Part shown: positions 34,901 through 45,649 of the stretch, one piece after another
Position numbering within the stretch: position 1 is the first letter of the stretch
Layout of the letters: each line of letters opens with the position of its first letter
Origin: Zeugodacus cucurbitae
Taxonomy: Eukaryota > Arthropoda > Insecta > Diptera > Tephritidae
NCBI RefSeq assembly: GCF_028554725.1
Contig: NC_071670.1
Coordinates: forward strand, 66,439,001 to 66,503,000
DNA length: 64,000 nucleotides
Reading direction: 5' to 3'
Translations under genes and position numbers: made by a program
Notes under the pieces: generated by a model
What the model was told of the DNA's origin: nothing
Seen by the model: the letters and a program-made list of their open reading frames with translations, nothing else
Databases searched by the model: none

Positions 34901-35188
34901 AGCGTAATAACTGTATTTTAGTTTGGCTTCAGTTTTGCTGCCAACGAGGAGTTGGAGAAGGAATGTGCTTAGGCAGGATGCGATCGGTCATTTGGCACAA
35001 ATGTAGTATTTATTGTTGGACTATAATTTCGTATGTAAATAATATTAACTCGATGGAGCAAAGAATACAAGTATGCTAACGCTTTAAGTTATAATTAAAT
35101 CGTGAATTGTTTTTATAGTAGTAAATATAGAAACAGTTTAGGGCAGAGAGAACAGAATAATAATTTTTGTTTTTAATTTCTTGTTTTG
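31976..35188. other. Intergenic DNA with minor repeats
   Basis: No supported gene. It contains a partial GTTGCCTACATTTAGG (32145-32160), CA runs near 33298-33318, and three spaced AGGTTGCCA/AGGGTTGCCACTT motifs at 33763, 33902 and 34024. A 100-codon open frame at 34777-35079 has no recognisable domain. Confidence 0.4.
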
Positions 35189-37556
35189 TATGTATGTTAT
35201 TGGCGTTCAACCGTTTAGCCGGTTATAACCGAATCGATGAGAGCGCGCTTCTCTTTTCTTCGCAGTTCGGCGCCAGTTGCAGATTCCAAGTGTAACCAGG
35301 TCGCTCTCCACCTGGTCCCTCCAACGGAGTGAAGGCCTTCCCCTTCCTCGGCTTCCTCCGGCGTTTACTGCATCGAACACTTTCAGGGCTGGAGTGTTTT
35401 CGTCCATTCGGACAACATGACCTAGCCAGCGTAGCCGCTGTCTTTTTATTCGCTGAACTATGTCAATGTCGTCGTATAACTCGTACAGCTCATCGTTCCA
35501 ACGTCTGCGGTATTCGCCGTTGCCAATGTTCTGAGGACCATAAATCTTGCGCAAAATTTTCCTCTCGAAAACTCCTAGTGTCGTCTCATCTGATGTTGAC
35601 ATCGTCCAAGCTTCTGCACCATAAAGCAGGACGGGAATGATAAGCGACTTGTAGAGTTTGATTTTGGTTCGTCGAGAGAGGACTTTACTGTTCAATTGCC
35701 TACTTAGTCCAAAGTAGCACCTGTTGGCAAGAGAGTTCTGCGCTGGATTTCGAGGCTGACATTGTTGGTGTTGTTGATACTGGTTCCCAGGTATACGAAA
35801 TTATCTACAACTTCAAAGTTATGACTGTCAACAGTGACGTGGGAGCCAAGACGCGAGTGCGCTGACTGTTTGCTTGATGACAGGAGATATTTCGTCTTGT
35901 CCTCATTCACCTCCAGACCCATTCGCTTCGCCTTCTTATCCATGGGGGAAAAAACAGAACTAACGGCGCGGTTGTTGCTTCCGGTGATATCAATATCATC
36001 GGCGTACGCCAGGAGCTGTACACTCTTGTAGAAGATTATACCTTCTCTATTTAGCTCTGCAGCTCGTATTATTTTTTCCAACATCAAGTTAAAGAAGTCG
36101 CACGATAGTGAGTCACCTTGTCTGAAACCTCGTTTGGTATCGAACGGCTCGGAGAGGTCCTTCCCAATCATGACGGAGCTTTTGGTGTTGCTCAACGTCA
36201 ACTTACACAGCCGTATTAGTTTTGCGGGGATACCAAATTCAGACATCGCGGCAGCTCCTTTTCGTGCTGTCGAAAGCAGCTTTAAAATCGACAAAAAGGT
36301 GGTGTGTGTCGATCCTCTTTTCACGGGTCTTCTCCAAAATTTGGCGCATGGTGAATATCTGGTCAGTTGTCGATTTTCCATGTCTAAAGCCACACTGATA
36401 AGGTCCAATCAGTTTGTTGACGGTGGGCTTTAGTCTTTAACACGGTACGCTCGATAGAACCTTGTATGCGATATTTAGGAGGCTGATCCCACGGTAATTG
36501 GCGCAGATTGTGGGATCTTCCTTTTTATGGATTGGGCAGAGCACACTGAGATTCCAATCGTCAGGCATGCTTTCTTCCGACCATATTCTGCAAAGAAGCT
36601 GATGCATGCACCTTATCAGTTCTTCGCCGACGTATTTGAATAGTTCTGCCGGTAATCTATCGGACCCCGCTGCTTTGTTGTTCTTCAAGCGGGTAATTGC
36701 TATTCGAATTTCTTCATGGTCGGGTAATGGAACATTTGTTCCATCGGGTTCGCCATCTCCTAGTGTTGTACTCTCACTGCCATTCAGCAGGTCGGAGAAG
36801 TGTTCCCTCCATAATCCCAGTATGCCCTGGACCTCGGTTATCAGATTACCATCTTGGTCTCTACATGAGGATGCTCCGGTCTTGAAACCTTCATTAAGTC
36901 GCTTCATTTTTTCGTAAAATTTTCGAGCATTACCTCTGTCTGCCAGCTTCTCAAGCTCTTCGTACTCACGCATTTCGGCCTCTTTCTTTTTTTGTCTGCA
37001 GATGCGTCTCGCTTCCCTCTTCAGCTCTCGGTATCTATCCCATCCCGCACGTGTTGTGGTTGTTTGCAACATTGCGAGGTAGGCAGTCTGTTTTCTCTCC
37101 GCTGCAAGACAGCATTCCTCATCGTACCAGCTTGTTTTTTGTCGTCGCCGAAATCCAATTGTTTCGGCTGCAGCGGTACGCAGTGAGTTTGAGATGCCGT
37201 TCCACAGTTTCCTTATACCGAGATGCTGATGAGTGCTCTCAGAGAGCAGGAGTGCAAGTCGAGTAGAGTATTTCGTGGCTGTCTGTTGCGATTGCAGCTT
37301 TTCGACGTCGAACCTTCCTTGTGTTTGTTGACGGGCGTTCTTTGCTGCACAGAGGCGGGTGCGTATCTTCGCTGCAACCAGATATGGTCCGAGTCTATAT
37401 TTGGTCCTCGGAGCGTACGCACGTCTAAAACACTGGAGACATGTCTTCCGTCTATCACAACGTGATCGATTTGGTTACGCGTGTTTCGATCAGGAGACAG
37501 CCAAGTAGCTTGGTGTATCTTCTTATGCTGGAATCTGGTGCTACAGACGACCATAT
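35189..37556 (-). mobile_element. Non-LTR retrotransposon copy B, long, 5'-truncated
   Basis: Reading on the minus strand from 37556: the C-terminal half of an APE-type endonuclease (RNQIDHVVIDGRH, GPNIDSDH), a basic linker (RYRELKREARRICRQKKKEAE, within 37072-36437), the start of the reverse transcriptase (NNKAAGSDRLPAELF, CPIHKKEDPTICANYRGISL), the RT core (RQGDSLSCDFFNLMLE, LAYADDIDITG), and a C-terminal region (LLYGAEAW, RLRWLGHVVRMDENTPALKV, GRGRPSLRW). Frameshifts separate open blocks at 37554-37213, 37072-36437, 36408-35704 and 35695-35207, so the copy is dead though little diverged. The plus-strand tail TGTATGTATGTTATTGGCG marks the 3' end. This endonuclease/RT organisation is common in insect genomes; I do not assign its clade firmly. 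Confidence 0.9.
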
Positions 37557-38979
37557 TTCGTTTTACTTACCCCAAAAATCTCTTAAAAAGAGGATTTTCA
37601 AGTAAAAGCCTTAATCCCATGATAATCCTTTAAAAAATCGATATAAAACGATTTAATCGATTTAATCGACCAGTGCTTGACCCTAGAGACATCTATTGGA
37701 ATACGGCAGAAGCAAAGTTGTAGATCTAATATGATCTTAGCCTCTTAAATTAGAAGCTCAAAGCTGTGTCGCGAAGCCTTATTTGGTAAATCAATCTCTA
37801 GTGTCAATATTACATTTCTATTTCATTATCAATCTTTCAAGCGTAACTGAATATTTTATGCCTACATACATATGTATAGTAAATAATTTATGTGCCTCAG
37901 CTAACTGTCATTTACATTGCGCATGTCATTCTGTATGTATGTATGTATGAGTATGTGAGTAAATGTTGTTAGCTATGCTTAATTACAGCATTTATACTTT
38001 GATTAAATATGTTCAGATTAATACCTAATGACCCACATAATTACCGTTAAACAATTTGCAATATTCACTGATTTATTGAATTTATTTCCCATTAAGCTCA
38101 AGCTTCCATAGAACGTGTACATAAATACATAATGACCAGATTAAAAGCATTAACTATTTGACTTATACTTTTAATTGATTTAAACATTACATTAAAAATT
38201 AATCAGTAAAAAGTAGAAAAACGCCGACTCTGGCACCAAACTATTATATTAACAAATATATACGGCAAACAAACAACCAAGAAACAGAAAATTATACTAT
38301 TCAGTGCAATCCTCGGAAAATCGGTTAATGAATCCCTAATATTTATTAGCGGAAACACTAACCAGCCTTCTGTCTTGATTTCTCCCGAGCTCATGTGGTC
38401 CCCAACTTGACTTCCCTCAGCTCAACAAAATGTATTCAAACTTAACCCTTTTTGGACCCTAGTTTGACCTCTTCTAAGCTCTAACTTCCCCCCTTTGACC
38501 TCAACTTGCTCGCACATGACTTCAACTGACACCCTGTAATACAATAATTACTCACAAACATAAATAGATTGTTCTTGTTACTTCCTTCAAAATAAGAGCT
38601 TTAATTGATTGAGAAATCTTGTAAGCACCTACTACTTAAGTCTCCACATGTGTTGAATGTCATCTCTCGGCTTGGGCTCTTTCTTATTACTTGCCCACAC
38701 CTTTGCATGTATGAGCATTGCCATTTCCAGCAATGTCATTAGTTGAAGTATATAAGTATAATAACAATTTACTATTAAATAAAATACGTCTCACATTTGA
38801 CTTGGCTCTTAGCCTTTTCATTATAAACTCTCAATTATCTGGATTCACTTGCCATCTAACACCTGTCTATTCAGGCACATACATATTGTTGAACACACAA
38901 GCTTTTATATGTGAGAAAAATTTCTTGTGATGCGTCACAGGTCAACTAGTTTCTTTTGGACTAGTATAGATTTTCATGT
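37557..38979. other. Intergenic DNA
   Basis: No supported gene. A short ATCGATATAAAACGATTTAA cluster lies near 37639-37670, a minor version of the motif cluster at 28.9 kb. Short ATGT/GTAT repeats occur near 37930. Confidence 0.4.
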
Positions 38980-39437
38980 CCTGTCCTGATGTATGGCGCC
39001 GAAGCGTGGACGATGACAACATCCGATGAGACGACTCTTGGGGTTTTCGAGACAAAGGTTTTGCGTAAGATTTATGGTCCTCTGAACATTGGCAACGGCG
39101 AATACCGCAGACGATGGAACGATATACGATTTATACGACGACATTGACATAGTTCAGGGAATAAAAAGACAGCGGCTACGCTGGCGAGGTCATGTTGTCC
39201 GAATGGACGAAAACACTCCAGCTCTGAAAGTGTTCGATGCAGTACCCGCTAGAGGAAGCCGCGGAAGAGGACGACCTCCACTCCGGTGGAAAGACCAAGT
39301 GCAAAGTGACCTGGCTTCACTTGGTGTTTCCAGTTGACGCCAAAAAGCAAAAAGGAGGAACGAGTGGCGCGCTCTGGTGGATTCGGCTATAATCGCTTAA
39401 GCGGTTTCTACGCCAAATATATATATGTATATAAAGG
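38980..39437 (+). mobile_element. Non-LTR retrotransposon copy C, 3' end only, with 9-bp target duplication
   Basis: TTTTCATGT at 38971-38979 and 39438-39446 flanks a plus-strand fragment encoding VLMYGAEAW, IVQGIKRQRLRWRGHVVRM, DENTPALKVFDAVPARGSRG and RGRPPLRWKDQVQSDLASLG. This is the C-terminal end of the same endonuclease/RT family as copies A and B. Its 3' end differs (GCTTAAGCGGTTTCTACGCC then an ATATATGTATATA tail), so it comes from a sister subfamily. A small deletion near 39120 shifts the frame. Confidence 0.85.
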
Positions 39438-39449
39438 TTTTCATGTTAA

Positions 39450-40290
39450 TACACACTGTTTTCATATAAATAATTATTATACAAAATGTAGCTGAAAGGG
39501 AAAAATTACCATAAGGCACTGAGTTCTTCATATTCGATATCCGGGACATTGAAAAGTTATGGTCCGATTTCGACAAGTTTTTCACAAGTGATGCCACGGA
39601 TCGTATACAGTATTTATGTAAAGTTTTATTTCGCTATCTTCATTGGTTCCTTATGTTTATCTCATAAAGTGAAGAAATCAGATGCACTTCAAAATTGGGT
39701 TATATGGAAAGTTGTCGTGGTTGTGAACCGATTCCATCCATTATCCACACGTGTCATCAGGTTGTCAAGAAAATATTATATACCGAATTTCATTGAAATC
39801 TGTCGAGTAGTTCCTGAGATATGGTTTTTGACCCATAAGTGGGCGATGTCACGCCCATTTCCCATTTTGTAAAAAGATCTGAGTGCAGCTTCTTTCTGCT
39901 ATTTATTCTGTTTAGTATTTAGTGTTTCTGACGTTTTTCGTTAGTGAGTATACAATTAACCGATTTGAGGGCGGGGCCACGCCCACTTCCCCAAAAAATT
40001 ACATGCAAATATGCCCCTTACCAGTGCGATCCTTTATACCAAATTTTACTTCTTAGTTATGACATTTTATGAATTTTCGGTTTTCGCCATTTTGTGGGCG
40101 TGGCAGTGGTCTGATTTTGCCCATTTTTGAAAGCAACCCTCTCACGGCCCCAAGGAACATGTGTTCCAAGTTTCATTAAGATATCTAAATTTTTACTCAA
40201 GTTATCCGTTGCAAGGACGGACGGACAAACAGACAGACATTCGGATTTTGACTCGTCTCGTCACCCTGATCATTTTGAAGTACTATCTAA
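39450..40290 (+). repeat. TIR-ended interspersed repeat, copy 3, both ends missing
   Basis: This matches the interior of the repeat copies at 748-2799 and 8454-9706: CACTGAGTTCTTCATATTCG, GTAAAGTTTTATTTCGC, GACCCATAAGTGGGCGATG, GGGCGTGGCAGTGGTC and the CATTCGGATTTTGACTCG block. Neither TATACTCTCGC end is present. It begins a few bases right of retrotransposon copy C, suggesting that the insertion or a deletion removed its left end. Confidence 0.75.
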
Positions 40291-41870
40291 CCCTTAAAAA
40301 ATTATGTTTGATGATAGTGAAAGTTTCTTCACATCACATTTTCTTACTGCCAACTATTCCATATTGCACTAGTAGAGGACTGGTGACCATATTCTCGCCT
40401 TCTTCTACATGTGTTCATTTACTGTAAATATCTGCAAAGATTGTACTAACTGTTAGCGATGTGTGTAGATAATAATAATGTAAGCTCTTTGCTATTTGAA
40501 TCACGTTCGCAGTTATGGGTATGTACTGTTATGTATGTAAATAAATGTAAACTGATAGTAGGATATATAAATAGATAAAGACATGCATACAATAAAAGTA
40601 AAGCAAACACCTTTCAAGCTACCATATTTGTACACATATACTTTGAATTTGCATGTGATATGTGAGATTGCTAGGTTGAGTATTTAGCTACATTGGAGTG
40701 GAAAGTTGTAGCATATATACAGCTTCCAGTGATTGTAAACAAAAGACGAGTAGCCGATTTTGCAACTCCAGCTGCAAAAGGAATCAAATGATAATATCAT
40801 GAGCGTTAAGTATACAATTTAGAAGCTTTCAGAGTTCATTCCAAATTTGTTTTCCTAAACTACTTTTGTATAAGAGAGTTGTCTATAGATATATAATATA
40901 ATAAGTGGGGTTTACACCCTTAATAGACTTTTTCGATGTAATTGCCCAAAAATTTAGATTTTCCAAAAATTAGAGTCAATAATACATTAGGTATATTCGT
41001 CTACGAAAATGCTTAACATAAAGGGTTAGGATGCATTTATTTCACGCAATACTGTAGTACCATGAGTAAATGCATACAAGTCTATGAATATTTAAATCCA
41101 TAATCAGATACAAAAAAATGCTATAATATAGTATTTGAGTAGAGTAAAAACATGAAGTCGGATGAGCATAAAAAGCCGACATTAAATTCAAAGCACCTTC
41201 AACTTAACATAAAAATATATAAACATATACGTACATAGAACTGAGGCTTAAACTAAATCGGATTAGCTTTAAATAGGATTTCGAACTGACATTGTAGAAA
41301 AGAAAAATACATATAAACAAATACATTTTTTTACATCAATCTTTTTTGAAGCTTTCTAAAACAATATCAGCCAGTATTATAAAAAATCTCTTAGCATCTG
41401 CTTTTTCAAATAATCATACTCATATTTTCATTAAAAAAAACTTAATCTCAGAAAAAAATTGCATCTAGTCCCGCCTCCTCTCTTTTTGCTCACTGGGCAA
41501 CAAACAACGCTTCCAATAGCCGCAACGTGCCAATGATTAAATTGCGTTACACCTATTTAAGTGTCGTATAAATGCATAACACAGTTTTTTTAATAACCCC
41601 ATGTTTATTAAAAAAAAAACATATCGTGGAAGTTAGATATTTTTCTATGAATTTTCGTCTGATGTGCAAATATGTTTTGGAGTATCGTATTTATCAATTC
41701 TCAGCCGAGAAGATGCGGATGAAATTCAGCGAAGATTTAAAAGTTATTTAAATTCAAGATAAAGTTATCAAGCAAAATATAGGAGAAGAAAGGTATAAAC
41801 TCATTATCATCACACAAGAATCATAAGAACAGTGGTTCAATTAGAACTTAGCCAATATGAAACTACTCTT
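40291..41870. other. Intergenic AT-rich DNA
   Basis: No supported gene or recognisable repeat beyond A/T homopolymers. Confidence 0.4.
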
Positions 41871-42740
41871 ACTGAGAGATGTGTATTCACTTCGACAGCA
41901 GAGAGGCAACACTTAGACTGGCTGATAGTACGATCTAAGATAGTTGGAGAATGTCTAACATCCTTAGCAGGAACTACTTTGCAATCCGACTTATGTGGGT
42001 AACCGACCACCGCGGGTTCAATGGAAACTTCACATCGGAGCAGCTTCCAGGAGAGGGTACCCTAACCCGTTCGATACACACATACGTAACGAAACGGACC
42101 TGGATTTTTAACCGACCAAGAACTGTGAAATCGGCAGGATTCCTCAAAATTAATTAAGGTATGTTACAACGACAACAAGATCTAACAACATTGACATCAG
42201 AGTGGAAGTGGGTGGGTAATCAGTAGTTCACTTGTGCTGAAGATAGACACATGAGCTCTCCAAACTCAGGACAACTACCAGCACCTGTGCAGTTGCGAGA
42301 TATTTTAGGCACTTGGTGAACCGAAACCGATCCCTCCAGCTGCTTCCTCTCAGGAAGGTTCATCTCGGTGAAATCATAAGTGTGCTTGCTGAATACTGTC
42401 CAATAGCTACATATGTGATGAGATTAGAGATCATGGCAGACACAAGTTGCCAAAGCTGCTTGGATGAAGGGGAGGAGGAATCATCCAAGCACTTCAATGT
42501 CCTGCATTCACCAGACTAAGGTTAAGACATCTCGGTAGGCACACCTTCGGCGGACCCAACGAATTGACTGGAATTGACATAAGCCGACTCAAAAACTATG
42601 TGCTAGAATCCAAACACTTCGTCGAATGTTGAAAGTCGTTTGATCCGTTGACCGATTTGGGTGCCACAAAGACCGGTGGAGATCTGTCTAAGTGAGATTC
42701 CCTGCAATCGTGGAGATCTCCCCTTGACCTGACCTTACCT
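41871..42740 (+). pseudogene. Decayed non-LTR retrotransposon 3' end (RNase H and C-terminal region)
   Basis: In three frames one reads an RNase H-like block (LMWVTDHRGFNGN then LPGEGTLT, compare W-V-P-G-H-x-G-x-x-G-N), then LAEYCPIATYVMRL with a zinc-knuckle-like CQSCLDEGEEESSKHF, and finally LRLRHLGRHTFGGPNEL, DISRLKNYVLESKHF and a stop at 42630-42632. This order is the C-terminus of pol in insect non-LTR elements that carry RNase H. Two or more frameshifts and several stops show it is dead. The 5' boundary is not defined. Confidence 0.65.
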
Positions 42741-44699
42741 AACTGGTTGGGGGCTTTCATTTTAATATCGAGACCTTTTAGCAAATGAGAAGTCGACCTT
42801 AAACTGAAAAGCCATAGCCAGCATAACTTTTACAGAGCCAGGATTTCATGAAGAATATCAAACGAAAGGCAGCTGGTACATATCCGCATCTTTCTCAAAA
42901 GGTCTATCGCCAAGCATTATATAAGTTAATATATAGATTGTCCTTCACTTCCTAGAAGATCTTCGATGGCTCCTGGATTCCTTTGTGCCTTAGACACAAT
43001 CACTTAAACCGATATTATCACCATTTTTGTGAACTATTTTTAGCGAAAAGAAAACAATTGAATCATTCGTTCCAATTACGCGCCTTTGAGTGCTTCTAAA
43101 CACACCAACAGGCTGTTCAGCATAACCTAACCTCACTTAAATGGGTTAACTGCTGCAATTGCAATGAATGCCACAAGCGTGTTGCATGAATTAGCAAACA
43201 CTTCATCATCATTGACAACGGCATATTTAGAACGCGCTTTTGCTTCACTATGTGACCCAAAGAAAAGTGATACCAACAAAGAGAAGAAACTCATCAGCGG
43301 CCAGCTAGCTTCCAATGGCAGAACGCTGCAGCAGAAACAACAAATTTATGCCATAAATTTTAATGCAAACGATATGGTTACCTCAATCCATTTATTGGTG
43401 CAAATCTCAAGCAACAACAACACGAATCGTTAATTAGTTATTACAATAACAACTGACAACGGTAACAATGCAATTAAAAGGCATTGAATATAAATACCAC
43501 AATCACCCGTTAGCATACTGAGTGGCATGCAACCAAACCAACCGCATTCATTCATTTGCCACATGAAAAATGCAAAAGGAAAATCGTTTACAGAAGCGTG
43601 TTGCAGAGACTTTCAGTGGCGCTCCACACGCCCACGAGACGCGAGCAGCAGCTGAAAGGCAAGTGCAACATTTTGTGGCAAGCGCACGCGGTGGCACGGA
43701 ACAAGCTGGTGTTGAAGGCGCTCCATGATGGCGTGGATGCTTGTGGCAATGGCATAGTTGCACAATGAATTTGAATGAGTAAGCGTCGATAGATGAGCAC
43801 GAGCGCGAGCTCAGCTACGTGTGTCAGTTTGTGTGTGTGTGTGTGTGTGTGGCAGCGTAATTGGAAGTGTGAGTGTCTCGTAATGAACACCGCACGCCCT
43901 GTAAATATTTGCGCTCAGCACACTCATATCAAATATGCAAATTCAATGTAGCCATCATCGCGTGCACCCACACACGGAGACACTGAGGGACACACATTGT
44001 GGCATGCAACATTGACACAAGGCTTTGGCTGCCTTTACAACACACACACACACTTGTACCCTTCACTCATTGCTTTTGCCTTAGCAGCTATTATTGTAGT
44101 TGTCGTTGTTGTTGTCGTCACATTGCCACCGTTGAATTGCAAATGTGCCAATTGTAAACTGTGGCAACATCACATCACATCTTTGCGCCTGCAAAGTAGT
44201 GCCATTCTACAATATTTCCACTAAAGTTGCTAACCATCAAAGCTAACGGGTTTTGTTCGGCTTCGGTGTTTGTGTGTCAGCAAACGCATCGCCCATGCAT
44301 ACTACTTACGGAATCAGCTCGTGATGTGCGCTGAAAATTCTATTACACGAGTTTGTAGTGTTGCGGGCGAGTTTTTTGACAAAAAAGCGCTTGTGTGGCA
44401 TTCAAATATTTTATTAGCATAACATATTTTCGGAAGCTAGTGCATTGTTATTTTTGAAAAATTAAAAAGTATTATAACGGTGAAAACAGTAATTGGTAAA
44501 TATATATCCAGAAACATAGGTCTTTAAAGAAGATTTTGGAGTTTCCTAATCAAGCGTTTCCATCGGTTATTTAACCCCAGAAGTCTCAAAATGTCGACAC
44601 CAGCTTTATTACTACTTCAAATCCGAGCGTCAACAGCAGCTTTCATGAGGGTCGCCCTGTACAATCTTCGTTTTTGTCATCGCGAAATTATTAAGTGTA
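42741..44699. other. Intergenic DNA with microsatellites
   Basis: No supported gene. A (GT)n run occupies 43831-43851, a (CA)n run about 44039-44052 and a GTT-rich stretch about 44095-44116. Open frames of 70-113 codons here lack domains and overlap simple sequence. Confidence 0.4.
43831..43851 (+). repeat. (GT)n microsatellite
   Basis: About ten uninterrupted GT dinucleotides. Confidence 0.9.
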
Positions 44700-44999
44700 A
44701 GAGGTGTGTTCAAAAAATAACAGGAATTATAAAATTTCACGGGTTTGGAGAGTCCAAATGTGAAAATAGCCCCCATATTCGCCAGACCTGGCTCCATCTG
44801 ACTATTTGCTATTTGAAAATCTTGAAAGATCGTAGTTTTACAAGCTTACGGAAATCGCTGAAATTCCAAAAATCGAGTTTGAGAAGTGTTTCGACGATTA
44901 GCGACGAAGCGCTAGTGGCAACATTAATGTAGAAGAATTGCAATAAAGAATTATTTAAAAAAAACCAATAATTCCCGTTATTTTTTTTAACACACCTCG
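44700..44999 (+). mobile_element. 300-bp internally deleted mariner with perfect-looking ends
   Basis: TA borders (44698-44699, 45000-45001) enclose inverted ends AGAGGTGTGTTCAAAAAATA and, from the right, CGAGGTGTGTTAAAAAAAATA, both continuing into ACAGGAATTA/ACGGGAATTA. Inside, a plus-strand relic reads PPYSPDLAPSDYLLFENL, the third catalytic aspartate block of a DD34D mariner. The remaining C-terminus is decayed. Most of the transposase is gone, so this is a MITE-like derivative. Related remnants lie at 23230-23358 and 31608-31975. Confidence 0.85.
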
Positions 45000-45001
45000 T
45001 A

Positions 45002-45649
45002 TATTCTTGGTCGATATGATGGAGCGTTTACAAAACTGCGCATATTTCTTCATGATTTATATCCGTAGACATATTATACATATGGTTATTTGACCTTTTG
45101 GTTGAAAAGAGGACTTAAGCCATCACTAGGCCCATTGTGATCCCAAGCCCGCCCCAACTAAGAACCATTTAATAACGCAGTCGATTGGATGAAATCTCTA
45201 AGTTATTCCTTTAAATTATAACATTGGGTGCTCTTGGGATATCCTCTCCCAACCAGTGAAAGGCTAGACACTCGCAAAAGTACTTGTTAACCGTCTCACT
45301 ACTCTTCTTGCATGTTCTGAAGTCTACCGATTAAATTTCACCAAGGTTTTGAAGGTAAGATCTCAGGAGAAAGTAAAATTATGTTGCGGTCCTGTATTGA
45401 TAGTGCTCCGATAAGCTTGATAGAGTAGAGATGCCCTGAGCTACTTATCATTTTCGCGGTTGGTCTTTACATTGTCTTTATAACGCCTCTGAAAACAATC
45501 GCTACGGTTTTAAGCACTTACTCTTCATTGAAGCTTAAAAATACCTCTCGTTAAATTCTCCCTTTTAACACCTCAATACATATCTGAAGTTTTCTAGAAA
45601 ATTTATTTTTTATTATCCCTTTAATAAACTCCTAAATTTCATTTCACAC
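45002..45649. other. 3' flank of the IFT56 gene
   Basis: No other gene. A polyadenylation signal for the minus-strand IFT56 gene (AATAAA, read as TTTATT at 45602-45607) lies about 45 bases beyond its stop codon. Confidence 0.5.

Noticed and set aside
34777..35079. 100-codon open frame upstream of retrotransposon copy B
   Set aside because: No homologous block or splice sites; composition not gene-like.
43164..43433. 89-codon open frame
   Set aside because: Low-complexity Asn/Gln-rich end, no domain, no splice signals.
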